Source: an uncultured Eubacteriales bacterium (GTDB lineage Bacteria; Bacillota; Clostridia; Christensenellales; Aristaeellaceae). Taken from it: DNA of 39,744 nucleotides. The position numbers were made by a program, and so were the translations under genes. Where the stretch lies: contig CACYGY010000020.1 of assembly GCA_902774025.1 (NCBI GenBank), forward strand, positions 1 to 39,744, read 5' to 3'. Below, piece after piece: positions 24,873 to 34,588 of this stretch; positions within the stretch are counted from its first letter, which is position 1; each line of letters opens with the position of its first letter. The notes under the pieces were generated by a model. It had not been told where the DNA came from. It ran no database searches and was given only the letters and a program-made list of their open reading frames with translations.

Positions 24873-26594
24873 TCATCCACCCTGGTGTTTTCCCGAATGG
24901 CCGTTTGCCCTAACGCCTGATGTATCCGCAAAGACTTTGATGACCGTCATGCTGACCATACCGCCGCGGATAGCGATTCGCACATCATCCGCAAGCCTGA
25001 TCAGAACAGACTGTTCATATCTGTCCCACTCCCGATTCGTGTCCTGCCCTTTGGACATGTTGTCGGTCATCGTAAAGATAACGTTCTCCGCATCGGAAAC
25101 CATTGCCCTTTCAAAAATATCCCTGAGTCGGCCAAGGAAACTGTTCCCGGCGTCATTCTTTCTGGATGTCGTGGAGGCGATCAGCATCTCCCTCTTTTTC
25201 TTGTCCATGACCGTACGGGTCGTCAAATGGAGTTCGAACTGATTTCCCTCCTTTTCCACCCAGAAAGTACCTTCGATATCTCCGGTTACGGCATGAATCA
25301 TGCTCAGCATTTCTTCTGCAAACAGCTGCAGTCGCAGACTATCCTTATAATTCAGGTTGCTGAGCGCGGCCATATGCATCGCTTCATCCACGGCATCCGC
25401 ATATCCGTTCTCATGATTGTCAACCAGAACCGCCTCTGACTTAATTCTCTTGTCTTCCTCCTTCATCAGGCTCGTTTTCAACGCCTCGATCGCCTGCAGA
25501 TAGGGCATCTTCACCCGTACCGAAAACGTGTTTTCAACCTGCAGATACACAAGTCGGTACAGAAGAAACAGCACCATCTGCCTTGACGATTCATCAAGAC
25601 GGTCATCCTTCCGTCCAGCCCCTCCCCGATTTCTCTTATTCCTCTCAAAAAGAGAAAACACAGTATTGACGAAGGTTTCTCTCTGTTCCCTGCTGCAGTA
25701 ATTCAGCCATTCGTGCAGCGTCTGATCCAGCACCTGTGAACGCACAGACACCTTTTCCCGGAATACAAACTTTTTTCCTCTGACCAGCCATGAGAAAGGT
25801 TCATGCTGCAGAAGTGACATGGTCGTTGACTCCACCACCCTGTAATTAGGATGGTAATTCATCAGCAGGCCTACCACAGAACCTGAGGGAATCACCGAGT
25901 GGATTTTTTCAGCGATCCTCAGGTATTCCTGAGACTGCATGGTACCGTCATCCAATCCCGGTCCGTCAAAAGAACAGATTCTCTGTATTCTGTCCTGAAT
26001 CTCCGTCTCCACATGCGAGGCGGCATAAACTGCCAGATTCCCACCCTTGCTGTGTCCCGAAAGATACATCGGGCCGCTTGTCTGAGCCGACACACGCTGC
26101 AGATACTCCACAGCGGACGACTGTGCCGGAACCGGCGTCTCATAACTCATCATGAAGTCTTCTTTCCATCCTGTCACATTCATGGATGTCCCCCGGAAAC
26201 CGATGACGATTCCCATTCCGGGTACTTCCAGTGTGACGGCGGAAAACTGGATGTCTCTTTCCGGATCCACATCATTAACCTGATCCAGGATGCGGATCTT
26301 TTTGAACCGCTCGCTGACCGACAGGAGTTCAAAAAGCTCTGTCCTGCTTTTCCCGCCCATGAAAACCGGGTCCTGAGGATACCGGGCAAGAATATCAAAT
26401 GCATACAAATCACCAAGTGTCAGGCGCTGTGGATTTCCGAACACACGCTCATTCTCACCAAAGTTCGAGTAGCAGATCAAGGATATGATCAGACTGTCCA
26501 TGTCGTTCCACGGATCACTTGCAAATGACAGATCGCCCCGCCAGGTCACATAATCCAGAATACTCCCGACTCTGCTGGGAAATGTGCTTGTCAT
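24873..26594 (-). CDS. DUF2974 (Mbeg1-like) lipase-type domain fused to an ATPase-like domain
   Basis: A 573-residue protein. Residues 1-290 form a DUF2974/Mbeg1-like alpha/beta hydrolase: IGFRGTSMNVTGWKEDFMMS (131-150), the nucleophile elbow GHSKGGNLAVYAA with Ser182 (180-192), and CSFDGPG with Asp210. Residues 295-395 are a basic helical linker. Residues 400-573 resemble a degenerate GHKL/HATPase fold: SLRLQLFAEEMLSMIHAVTG, FWVEKEGNQFELHLTTR, and a region MDKKKREMLIASTTSRKN common to hypothetical Clostridia ATP-binding proteins. The N-box asparagine is not visible, so ATP binding is uncertain. In relatives I recall, the two parts are separate neighbouring genes. GAGGG lies 8 nt before the ATG at 26594. 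Confidence 0.75.
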   Translation of the reverse strand: MTSTFPSRVGSILDYVTWRGDLSFASDPWNDMDSLIISLICYSNFGENERVFGNPQRLTLGDLYAFDILARYPQDPVFMGGKSRTELFELLSVSERFKKIRILDQVNDVDPERDIQFSAVTLEVPGMGIVIGFRGTSMNVTGWKEDFMMSYETPVPAQSSAVEYLQRVSAQTSGPMYLSGHSKGGNLAVYAASHVETEIQDRIQRICSFDGPGLDDGTMQSQEYLRIAEKIHSVIPSGSVVGLLMNYHPNYRVVESTTMSLLQHEPFSWLVRGKKFVFREKVSVRSQVLDQTLHEWLNYCSREQRETFVNTVFSLFERNKRNRGGAGRKDDRLDESSRQMVLFLLYRLVYLQVENTFSVRVKMPYLQAIEALKTSLMKEEDKRIKSEAVLVDNHENGYADAVDEAMHMAALSNLNYKDSLRLQLFAEEMLSMIHAVTGDIEGTFWVEKEGNQFELHLTTRTVMDKKKREMLIASTTSRKNDAGNSFLGRLRDIFERAMVSDAENVIFTMTDNMSKGQDTNREWDRYEQSVLIRLADDVRIAIRGGMVSMTVIKVFADTSGVRANGHSGKHQGG

Positions 26595-27163
26595 AAACTA
26601 TCCCTCATTTTTTATTGTGTCTCATCCTGGTACGCTGTCCTTGAAGACTTCTGCATTCGGAGGCAGACCCCGCCCGCACGTGATGATCTTCCATTCCCCA
26701 AGGGACCGAGGTGAATCGGGCCGGCACGGACCCAGGGTATTTCGCTTATCCTTTATCCTCTGCCCTTTCCGGTCAGGATGGACAACATCGTCCTTCTCAC
26801 CATGATCTCTCTGATACGGGTTGTTTCTCACGTGAATGGCTTCCTCTTCCTTCATCCGGAGGGCACGGCTTGTTCCGGTGTTCCATGCCACCGGTCTGTT
26901 CTCCGAAGAAATTCGTTTCCATGAAGCGAACAGTCTTCGAATGAAAGGAGCTGCGCAGCAATGCTCCCAGTGGGAAAAACGATCACCGCCCCATGGGATG
27001 ATTCATGCTCCGACAAAACTGCTTCAGAGGGAACACAAGGCAGATGCCTGCCTGATCTCTCCGACAGAGAGGAAGACCTGCCCATCTGCGCAATCTTCGG
27101 GAAGCAGATTGGCTTCGCAGGTCCTCTCATCCGACAGAGTACTTTCAGGTTCAGGTCAAACAA
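26595..27163. other. Intergenic region, no gene seen
   Basis: About 570 bases upstream of the fusion gene. A plus-strand open frame at 26836-27315 runs into the XRE pseudogene on the other strand and has no signature. Confidence 0.5.
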
Positions 27164-27534
27164 TTATCCCGGACCAAAATCATCATTCTTACTGGCGAAA
27201 TAATCAAGCAGACTATCTATCATCTGACGACTCTTTTCATCGATTCCTCTATATTTTCTTAACAGGTTTTCTTCTCTGGCTGTCAGTTCATTGTCACTCG
27301 TTTTTTCTCCGGTAACCAAATAGGATGGTGAAACATTAAGGAACTCTGCAATTCTGTCCAGATAATGCAGATAAGAGTTTCCCTGTATTTCCAATTTGTG
27401 AATATACTCGCTGATATCCCCAGATAATCAGCCAGTTTCTTTTGTTTAATATTTTTCTTTTCCATCAAATCAAGAATGCGCTGCAATGTCAAGTTCGAAT
27501 TTATTTCCTTATCGCTTGTACGCATTTCATTCAT
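27164..27534 (-). pseudogene. XRE-family regulator broken by a frameshift
   Basis: The 5' part (from ATG 27534) encodes a helix-turn-helix of XRE type: LQRILDLMEKKNIKQKKLAD, then YLGISASIFTNWKYR. The 3' part, in another frame, continues the same domain: GNSYLHYLDRIAEFLNVSPS, YLVTGEK, ending in a helical tail DEKSRQMIDSLLDYFASK. Joined, they give a normal Cro/CI-type regulator of about 120 residues. Adding one base near 27381-27390 (the CAGGGAAA stretch) restores one frame. It is AT-rich compared with the backbone. A sequencing error cannot be excluded. Confidence 0.8.
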
Positions 27535-27723
27535 TCTTCTTAAAAATCGTCAAGTCCATTTGCATTTGGCTGCAAAGGCTATCTGCTGTCTCATTCTCAA
27601 AAAGGATTGATTCAATCTATCCCAAAGCGACTTCAGAGCCCGACGTTTTCCATAGTGTATAAAGCGCCAAGGAACTATGATTCAATTTCCTGTGCATTGT
27701 GGATCATTCTCATTGCCTGAAAA
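27535..27723. other. AT-rich spacer between the XRE remnant and the IS remnant
   Basis: No gene seen. It may contain the left end of the insertion sequence, but no clear terminal repeat could be matched with the right side. Confidence 0.4.
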
Positions 27724-28940
27724 CTAGTGAACACCCGGCAGGATCGTATAATTCCGCTCACTATGGAATTCGTCACGGAGAATGCGCAGCTTTGACATCG
27801 TATCATCATCGACCTTGACCCCTGCCAGATATTCCCGAATGTCAAGCGGGCAACCGACTCTCAATCCAGTCTTTGTTGTTGTGTTCTCTATCAGTTTAAC
27901 AATCGTCAGGCAGGAATCCAATAGCTTATTCCCCCAGCTCTTTGTGATCTGACTGAACAGCTGCTGTTCTATCCTGTTCCATTCAGAAGTGCCTGGAGGA
28001 AAGTGAGACACCTGAACAGCAAAGCCCAGCTCATCAGCAAACTTCTGATGTTCCAATTTTTAAAGCCTGTTCCCGGTACCATTGCTGCCCCTGCCATCAC
28101 AAAGAATATGCAGGCAGCTTCAGGATACCGTGCTTTTCCCATATGATACCACCATTCACGGAGCGAATTTACCGCGAATTCCGCCTTGTCTGAACGGACT
28201 CCAACATCAACATATCCCTCGTAGTCTGCAATGTCAGATACTCCAAATGGAGCTGCTTTCTCCTTTTCCAGTCATGATCTTTCGTCTTGATCGGAGTATA
28301 CTTTTCCTGCCATTCCCGGCCGCTGTCGGAATCGTTTCCAACAGTCTCTTTCTTCCTGCAATCCATTGACACGACAGGCTGTTGATCTTCCATATACAGT
28401 AAACATGCTGCATTGATGTTCCTAAACTGAGCATCCCTGTCCGGATGATCATCTCCATCCTTCAGCATCTTGCGGTTTCCCTGAAGATGATATCCCATTT
28501 CTTCCAGCAGCTGTCCCACCGTTACATAGCTTACTATGATATCCTGTCTTTTCAGTTCATCCGATATATTCCGCAGACTCTTTGTCGTCCACTTTAATGG
28601 GTTCATCGGATTTCCGCAGGTTTCTTTTCCCACAATTGCTTCGATTGCCTCAATAACCTGTGGGTATTTCTCCTTAACGGTCTTCCGTCCCTGGGTACCG
28701 GCCCTGATGCTGCAGACAGCATCTGCAAATGTGACATACCGTGTTTCAAAGCCATCTGTATTGATTTCACTGATGCCATTGCTGATTGTGTTGCGATGTA
28801 CTCCGTTGATCTCTGACAGTTCTTTGACACCCCCCTCTTCCAATGAGGTCAGCTCCAATGGCCAAAAACCAACGTTTCTGTGCTTCATTGAGCATAGGGA
28901 GTGTTTTCTGTACCCATGCCCTGGCGGCGGCATCAAGCAT
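27724..28940 (-). pseudogene. Decayed ISAzo13-family transposase
   Basis: Reading across frames from ATG 28940 reconstructs an ISAzo13-type DDE transposase: LNEAQKRWFLAI near the start, VKELSEINGVHRNTISNGIS, GNPMNPLKWTTKSLRNISDE, HPDRDAQFRNIN, VSMDCRKKETVGN, DVGVRSDKAEFAVNSLREWW, ILCDGRGSNG and SHFPPGTSEWNRIEQQLFSQ near the end. Disruptions: a frameshift at a run of six C at 28830-28835, another near 28255-28265, another near 28115-28125, and TAA in place of the expected Trp codon near 28058-28064. It is not functional. No matching terminal inverted repeats or target duplication were identified with confidence. Confidence 0.85.
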
Positions 28941-29067
28941 GGATATATTATACCATAAAGTCAGGAAAGTTCAGTCTGTTATGCATATTGGTTTTTAACA
29001 GTTTCAAATTGCTCCGCTGACTGATTCACACCCTGTCCCCGCTGTCTGCCGTTTTTTTCAGTCAGCT

Positions 29068-32000
29068 TCACCCGACATCAGGTTCAACGATCGGAACCTG
29101 GAACACATCACCGGTCCTGAGGGCAACAAGGTACAGTTCTTCAACACGCATCCCGGTCAGCTGCTCCGCAGCCTTCCGATACCAGTTCAGCTGTTTCGAG
29201 TGTCTCTGAATCAGACCTTCCCGGCTGGCATCATGGTCTGTCTTGTAATCAAGAATAACAAGGTGATCCTCTTCTGTAAAGAGAACATCAATGATTCCCT
29301 GAACCACGGTCGCGCCCTGATCCCGGAACCTGAGTGAAAAACCCCATTCCCTGCGCACATGCGGCGATTGCAGCATTCTGTGCGACAATTCCGACGTGAA
29401 AAAACATGCCATGGGGTTCAATTCAAGAGCATCCGCTTCCTCTGCGCTGATCTTCCCTTCCTGCAGCAGACGTTCCTTCTGATGCTCAAGTTCTTCAGGA
29501 ACATTCTCCGCCTTAGCAATCGCAGAAAGATCAAGAATGCGCAGGAAATGGTGATGGGCTGTGCCTCGTTCTGCGGCCTCCATGGACTTTTCTGCCATGA
29601 ATTCGGGAACAGGGGGATCCTTATCCAGCAAAAAAGCAGGCATGCGCATGACGGGAAGGCTCTTGTTCACCCTGCTTTCCTTCATGTCACCTTCACTGAC
29701 AAACCGTATTTTCATGGCCTCATTCCGAACCAGGGAAGAAACGCTGGTCTTTACACTCTGCGGTTCACCCGGAGCGTTCTCCCATGCTCTCCTCATTTCT
29801 TCCCAGTCCTCGGTGGCCTCCGCCCGTGCGATCCTCCGCCTGATTTCCTCCTCAGGCTCACTGAATTCTGCTTCCTGCACCGCGTGAGGAAGCGACATTT
29901 CCACCCGCCACGGCATCTTTTCGGCACATACGCCTTCCCGGAGTTCAAGGTCCGGGAAGGTATGCATCACAGCGGGCATGATCAGATCCAGCATGGAACC
30001 GCTGGCCCAGATCCTGTTCTCTTTCTGCCTGCCCGACCACACTTCTCTGTCTTTTTCCTTATATGTCCCAATCAGTACCAGCTTCTCCATGGCCCGGGTC
30101 ATGGCCACGTACAGAAGACGGGTTCCCTCCGCAAGATCGTTTTTCTTTGTTCTGTACTGAAACGCGGTTTTTCCGCAGGTGTTCCGCTTCGTATGCCTGC
30201 GCTGATTGACCGCAGGGAGGTACACACCAAGCGGTTTCTGGTTCTGTGCCGTGCTCATGTCGATACAGATCTTTTCCGGTTTTCCGCCTCTGACCGACAA
30301 TCCCTTCCCCAGATCCATCAGAATGACGACGGGAAATTCAAGTCCCTTGGAGCCATGCATTGTCATGATCCGGACTTCATTATCCGCACCTCCGGAACTT
30401 CTCAGGATCACTCCGCCGTCTTCCCCCGACCGGATCAGGCGGATTTCCGTCAGCGCGTCTCTCAGCTTCAGGATTCCCCTTTTCTGCATGTCCAGGACTT
30501 TCTGGTACAGGGTATCCAGATTGCACTGCCTGAGACGTCCGTCCGGATACGCTCCGCAGATCGCGTAAAAACCCGTTTCCCGCATAAGATGCCACAGGAA
30601 ATCCGCGGGCATCTGAACGGAAGCACGGAGCTGCCATGCCTCAATCTGTCTCAGAAAATCCCGGCACTTCAGACCCAGCGGATCCGAGTCGAGCTCAGCG
30701 CACAGCCGGACTGCCGCGGCAAAAGAGACGTTTTTTTCCGGATGCCTCGTTCTGATACGGGCCATTTCCTCATCTGTCATGGAAAAGGGCACATGTTTCA
30801 GTGCCGTAATCAGTTCCACATCCTGATCGTAATTATCAATCACATTCAGGAGAGAAAGGAAAATGCTGACCTCATTCAGCCCGAAATACTCCTGTGCGCC
30901 GTCATAACGGCACGGAATATGCATCCGCTTGAAATAGTCCACTGCCTTGGGGGCGCTTGTCTTCGCTGAACGCATCAGAATGCAGATGTCACTGAACCGA
31001 TAGGCCCTGCCTTCCCTGCCTTCCACAAGTGCCCTGATTTTTTCGGATGCTGCAAAACACTGCGCCTCCAGATCATCATCGGTTTCCGGTTCTTCCACAT
31101 CTTCAGGAATGAGCAGCAAATCCACAGGGCCGAACGCCCCCCGCACATTGGGGCGGAGACGGTCCCCTTCCTCATAATCAAGCTCATTGACATCCCTGGA
31201 CATGCTGTGCTCAAAAACCTGGTTTACCGCATCCACAACGGGCTCCGCGCTGCGATAATTATCCCTGAAGAAGATTCTTCGCCGAGGAGCGTCCTCCGCA
31301 TCCTGATAAGTATCCCGGTATTCCATGAACAAAGCCGGCTCAGCGTGGCGAAAGCGGTAGATGGACTGCTTGATATCACCCACCATAAACAGCTGAGTCC
31401 CCTCACCGTGAAGCGACTGTATGATGGCGTCCTGAATCGCTGATACATCCTGGCATTCGTCCACATAGATGGCTTTGTATCTTTCCAGCATGCTGAGCCG
31501 TACTTCCGGATGCTCCGAATCCGTCATAAGCTGATATGTCATCTGCTCCATATCGGAGAAATCAATGACGTTGGCAGCTTTTTTCTCACTTCGAAAGCAT
31601 TTTTCAATTTCTTCCAGAAGGATGCCGACGGCTTCCAGTTCCCGACGGATCCGGATATGATCCTCTGCCGTCTGCGGGCTTTCCATCCTGTCAAGTTCAT
31701 CCAGGCATTTCTGGAGTAAACCTTCTTTCAGAAAGATCTTTTTTCTGACCTTGTCAAAGCGTTCGCACAGCTCTGCAGCCTCATCCGAAAGCGTCCTGCT
31801 TCTTCTGCTGATGCTGTGTTTTCCATCACCGATTGTCCGTATGAGAAGACTCCGAAGATCCCCGAGACTGATTTCGTTCCCTTTTGCTTCCAGTTCCGTG
31901 CTGAGTCTGTCCAGCCCATCCCGCTCCCGCTCCACAAAATCCCGGACCGCATCAGGACACTCCGCCTGACCGGCCAGAGAGACCATTTTCTCAACCAGTT

Positions 32001-32673
32001 CGGGCAGGATCATGAGGTCACGCACCTTGGAAAGAACAACCTCCCGGACCCATGGATGCTGCTCAGGCGGCAAAGTCACCTGTTCAATCGCTTTCTTCAG
32101 GTGTTCAAGAGGATTCGGGATTCCCATCAGAACGGTATGCAGTTCCCTGACAATGGTCTGGATATCCTTCTGGGAGAAATCAGCCATCAGTTCCCGGACG
32201 CAGTGACGCTTTTCACAGTCAGACGCCCCGCCGTCCGAATGCAGGACATTCTCCACTGCCTGGAAATAGGCTTTGTCAAAGAGCCTGTCCGATTCGTTTC
32301 CCTCACACACCCTTGCCTGCGCGTCCACGTCCACAACGTGGAATCCTTCCTGAATCACCTGTCTGCAGAAGGCGTGGATTGTTGAAATCTGGGCAGTTTC
32401 CATCTCTTCCAGTGCAAGGGCTGCCTCCGGGTTACCCCCGGAAGCAGCCTTTATCAGCCCTTCTTCCAGCTTGCGCTTCATGCTTCGCGCCGCGTCCCGG
32501 GTAAATGTAATCACCAGCATGTTGGAAATGCGCAAATCCTTCTGATGAATCAGAGACTGGATAATCCTTTCCACCATCACCGTGGTCTTCCCGGAACCTG
32601 CGGCTGCACTGATCAGAAGATCCGGATTCGTCGCCTGAATCGCCTGAAGCTGATCTGGATTGAATTCTGGCAT
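29068..32673 (-). CDS. addA: ATP-dependent helicase/nuclease subunit A
   Basis: A 1201-residue UvrD-like helicase with C-terminal RecB-family nuclease, the AddA subunit of AddAB, which processes double-strand breaks for RecA loading. Walker A is SAAAGSGKTT (22-31), Walker B/motif II YVDECQDVSAIQ near residue 400, followed by GDIKQSIYRFRHAEP; later helicase motifs include MTMHGSKGLEFPVVILMDLG and LLYVAMTRAMEKL. The nuclease has IIDVLFTEEDHLVILDYKTD with Asp1142 and Lys1144. Length is typical. GAGGAG lies 12 nt before the ATG at 32673, and a good promoter is about 95 bp upstream. Unusually, addB is not adjacent: the upstream gene is a pilin-like protein. Confidence 0.96.
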   Translation of the reverse strand: MPEFNPDQLQAIQATNPDLLISAAAGSGKTTVMVERIIQSLIHQKDLRISNMLVITFTRDAARSMKRKLEEGLIKAASGGNPEAALALEEMETAQISTIHAFCRQVIQEGFHVVDVDAQARVCEGNESDRLFDKAYFQAVENVLHSDGGASDCEKRHCVRELMADFSQKDIQTIVRELHTVLMGIPNPLEHLKKAIEQVTLPPEQHPWVREVVLSKVRDLMILPELVEKMVSLAGQAECPDAVRDFVERERDGLDRLSTELEAKGNEISLGDLRSLLIRTIGDGKHSISRRSRTLSDEAAELCERFDKVRKKIFLKEGLLQKCLDELDRMESPQTAEDHIRIRRELEAVGILLEEIEKCFRSEKKAANVIDFSDMEQMTYQLMTDSEHPEVRLSMLERYKAIYVDECQDVSAIQDAIIQSLHGEGTQLFMVGDIKQSIYRFRHAEPALFMEYRDTYQDAEDAPRRRIFFRDNYRSAEPVVDAVNQVFEHSMSRDVNELDYEEGDRLRPNVRGAFGPVDLLLIPEDVEEPETDDDLEAQCFAASEKIRALVEGREGRAYRFSDICILMRSAKTSAPKAVDYFKRMHIPCRYDGAQEYFGLNEVSIFLSLLNVIDNYDQDVELITALKHVPFSMTDEEMARIRTRHPEKNVSFAAAVRLCAELDSDPLGLKCRDFLRQIEAWQLRASVQMPADFLWHLMRETGFYAICGAYPDGRLRQCNLDTLYQKVLDMQKRGILKLRDALTEIRLIRSGEDGGVILRSSGGADNEVRIMTMHGSKGLEFPVVILMDLGKGLSVRGGKPEKICIDMSTAQNQKPLGVYLPAVNQRRHTKRNTCGKTAFQYRTKKNDLAEGTRLLYVAMTRAMEKLVLIGTYKEKDREVWSGRQKENRIWASGSMLDLIMPAVMHTFPDLELREGVCAEKMPWRVEMSLPHAVQEAEFSEPEEEIRRRIARAEATEDWEEMRRAWENAPGEPQSVKTSVSSLVRNEAMKIRFVSEGDMKESRVNKSLPVMRMPAFLLDKDPPVPEFMAEKSMEAAERGTAHHHFLRILDLSAIAKAENVPEELEHQKERLLQEGKISAEEADALELNPMACFFTSELSHRMLQSPHVRREWGFSLRFRDQGATVVQGIIDVLFTEEDHLVILDYKTDHDASREGLIQRHSKQLNWYRKAAEQLTGMRVEELYLVALRTGDVFQVPIVEPDVG

Positions 32674-32766
32674 CGTCCCTACACTCCTCGCCCGAAAAGA
32701 TCTCTCCAGGCAGCCTATGCCGCCTCTGCCCTATGAGAATCTCGTCAGTTGTCTCATCTGCTTCAT

Positions 32767-32795
32767 ATTATAGCCTGATTCCCTCCGATTCTCAA
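32767..32795 (-). promoter_or_regulatory. Promoter of addA
   Basis: On the minus strand, TTGAGA (32795-32790), a 17-bp spacer and consensus TATAAT (32772-32767). Confidence 0.75.
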
Positions 32796-32820
32796 ACACC
32801 CTCACTCAAAGAAGGAATCA

Positions 32821-34485
32821 TTATCTCTTCAGAAATCTCCGCAGAAGCATCAGAAACAGGCTGACCAGCAGCAGCGAGGCACCGACAATCTCAAAGATCC
32901 GTGTACCCATGCCGCCTGTGGTGGGAAGCTCGATACCGGGAAAACTTGTCAGGGTCAGAATGTATACCGAACTGGCAGCCCCGCCGGACTGGGTAAGGGT
33001 GATCGGAAGATATGCCTTTGTAGTGTCTACAAATTCAGATGTTTCCTCAAGAGGCTGGAACAGAGCCCTCAGCTGCCCTTCCGACTCCACATACTGAACC
33101 GAAAAATAACCGTATCCGTTCACTCTGTTGTATCCGGGCGGAGGCTGTGATTCTGAGATTCTGTAAAATCCTCTGGATAAGCCGGGCACCGAATGATTTC
33201 CGGGAAGCGCGGTGTCTTCCTCGATGTTCCCGACCGTTACATATTCATTTGTACTGAGATCGCACTTCTCCAGAAGAAAGACGGATCCGCTCAGGGGTTC
33301 CTCATTCTGATTCATGTTTCGGACAATGAGCATGGAAGTATAAACCGTTGCGGTATCCGTCGCTGTCTTCCCCATGCGCGTCGTGTCCGGACCGGCCAGA
33401 TACTCCATATATGCCTGATTCTCATTGCCTCCGTTTCCCGTATTCATGCTTTCGCTGAACACGGCTTCAAACGTAACCTGAAAGTGCGATAAAATCCCCA
33501 GATCCGTTGTCGGACCCAAAATGCCGTTCGGGTCCTCGAAAATACTGAAGGAAATCTGCACGTCAAGAAATCTGTCATCCCCGTCGTCGTCCGGGGAAAT
33601 ATCAATCACGCTGTTGCTCTCAGTGACCTGCTGCCTGGTCTGCAATGTGGAACCATTCTGCAGTACTGTGTAGATTTCCACTGAATCCGGAACTATCACC
33701 ATGCCTTTGGGCAATGAGTCATGAATGACCACACTGTAATGTGTGTAATCCTGTAAAAGATCTGACGGCATTGAGGCGAGCAGTTTGAATCTGATGGTAT
33801 CATCCTTTCCCTTCACGCACTGCTTGACCCATTCTTCGTCATCCTGCACCTGATTCGTCAAAACCGGAAGGCTCAGTTTGGGCTGAATTGTCTCCTGCCC
33901 GGTTACCTCCAGCATCAGGATCTGCGGTGCGTCCCACATCAGGCTTTCCGTCGGTGTTTCCGTTCCCTGTCCTGTCCCCGTGATTTCATCGAAGATGACG
34001 TAATAGCCTGGATTGAGGCCCGAAATCACGTAGTTTCCGTTCTCCTGTCTGTATTCGGAAACAGCATTCACATACGTGAATCCACTCTGAGTGAGAATGT
34101 CCTTCACAACAAGCCGTGCAACAGACGGATCGTTGCAGACTGATTTCCAGACAGTCAGCGTCTCACTCAGGCAACTCGTTCCCGTCTTATTCTTCTTAAG
34201 GGCAATTCCCTCATCTGTCCGAAGAACACTCGCCGGTGCAAATGCAACAAGGCTAGTCTTCACCTTCGACGGAAGAATGCCCGTCCCCCAGTCCGGGTCC
34301 GTCAGCAGTTTTTTTCCATCCACTTCCCCTACGCCACCGGAAAACATCTGATAGGCAGTATAGACATGTCCCGGGACAGATACGTTGATGGTCAGTGAAA
34401 TCGAATCCTCTTCTGCCTCTGACACGTGAAACAGGCATCCGACAATGAGCAAAAGCAGGTAAGCAAAGTATCTTTTTCTGTTCAT
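32821..34485 (-). CDS. Isopeptide-type fimbrial/pilin protein with LPTTG sortase signal
   Basis: A 554-residue cell-wall protein. Residues 1-24 are a signal peptide (MNRKRYFAYLLLLIVGCLFH, cleavage after SEA). The N-terminal domain resembles pilin backbones (GHVYTAYQMFSGGV, DWGTGI, NPGYYVIFDEITGTGQG). The middle resembles an isopeptide domain (DDTIRFKLLASMPSDLLQDY, VVIHDSLPKGM). Residues 390-500 are a SpaA/Cna-B type domain with an E-box-like FYRISESQPPPGYN. LPTTG is at 520-524, followed by a hydrophobic segment and RRFLKR. The usual Lys before the middle domain is replaced in the stretch PKLSLPVLTN, so isopeptide formation there is uncertain. No sortase or second pilin is nearby. AAGGCGG is 7 nt before the ATG. 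Confidence 0.87.
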   Translation of the reverse strand: MNRKRYFAYLLLLIVGCLFHVSEAEEDSISLTINVSVPGHVYTAYQMFSGGVGEVDGKKLLTDPDWGTGILPSKVKTSLVAFAPASVLRTDEGIALKKNKTGTSCLSETLTVWKSVCNDPSVARLVVKDILTQSGFTYVNAVSEYRQENGNYVISGLNPGYYVIFDEITGTGQGTETPTESLMWDAPQILMLEVTGQETIQPKLSLPVLTNQVQDDEEWVKQCVKGKDDTIRFKLLASMPSDLLQDYTHYSVVIHDSLPKGMVIVPDSVEIYTVLQNGSTLQTRQQVTESNSVIDISPDDDGDDRFLDVQISFSIFEDPNGILGPTTDLGILSHFQVTFEAVFSESMNTGNGGNENQAYMEYLAGPDTTRMGKTATDTATVYTSMLIVRNMNQNEEPLSGSVFLLEKCDLSTNEYVTVGNIEEDTALPGNHSVPGLSRGFYRISESQPPPGYNRVNGYGYFSVQYVESEGQLRALFQPLEETSEFVDTTKAYLPITLTQSGGAASSVYILTLTSFPGIELPTTGGMGTRIFEIVGASLLLVSLFLMLLRRFLKR

Positions 34486-34561
34486 GACCGCACCGCCTTC
34501 AATTCATTTATTTATTCATCAACATACAACAGATGGATCCCAATGCAGGAAGAGAGACCTG

Positions 34562-34588
34562 ACCGGATATGCTGTATGGCCGGTTTTT
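34562..34588 (+). terminator. Plus-strand terminator-like hairpin, antisense to the pilin leader
   Basis: ACCGG (34562-34566) pairs with CCGGT (34580-34584), extended by ATA/TAT, and is followed by TTTTT on the plus strand. No plus-strand gene ends here. Confidence 0.4.

Noticed and set aside
19198..28940. Prophage or integrative element
   Set aside because: No integrase, structural phage genes, relaxase or attachment repeat is visible.
27640..29010. Terminal inverted repeats of the IS remnant
   Set aside because: A shared TTTCCTG with poor flanking similarity was the best match on the two sides, too weak to define ends.
29359..30969. Plus-strand open frame of 536 codons inside addA
   Set aside because: It is antisense to a well-conserved part of addA and rich in His/Phe/Arg, typical of a shadow frame.
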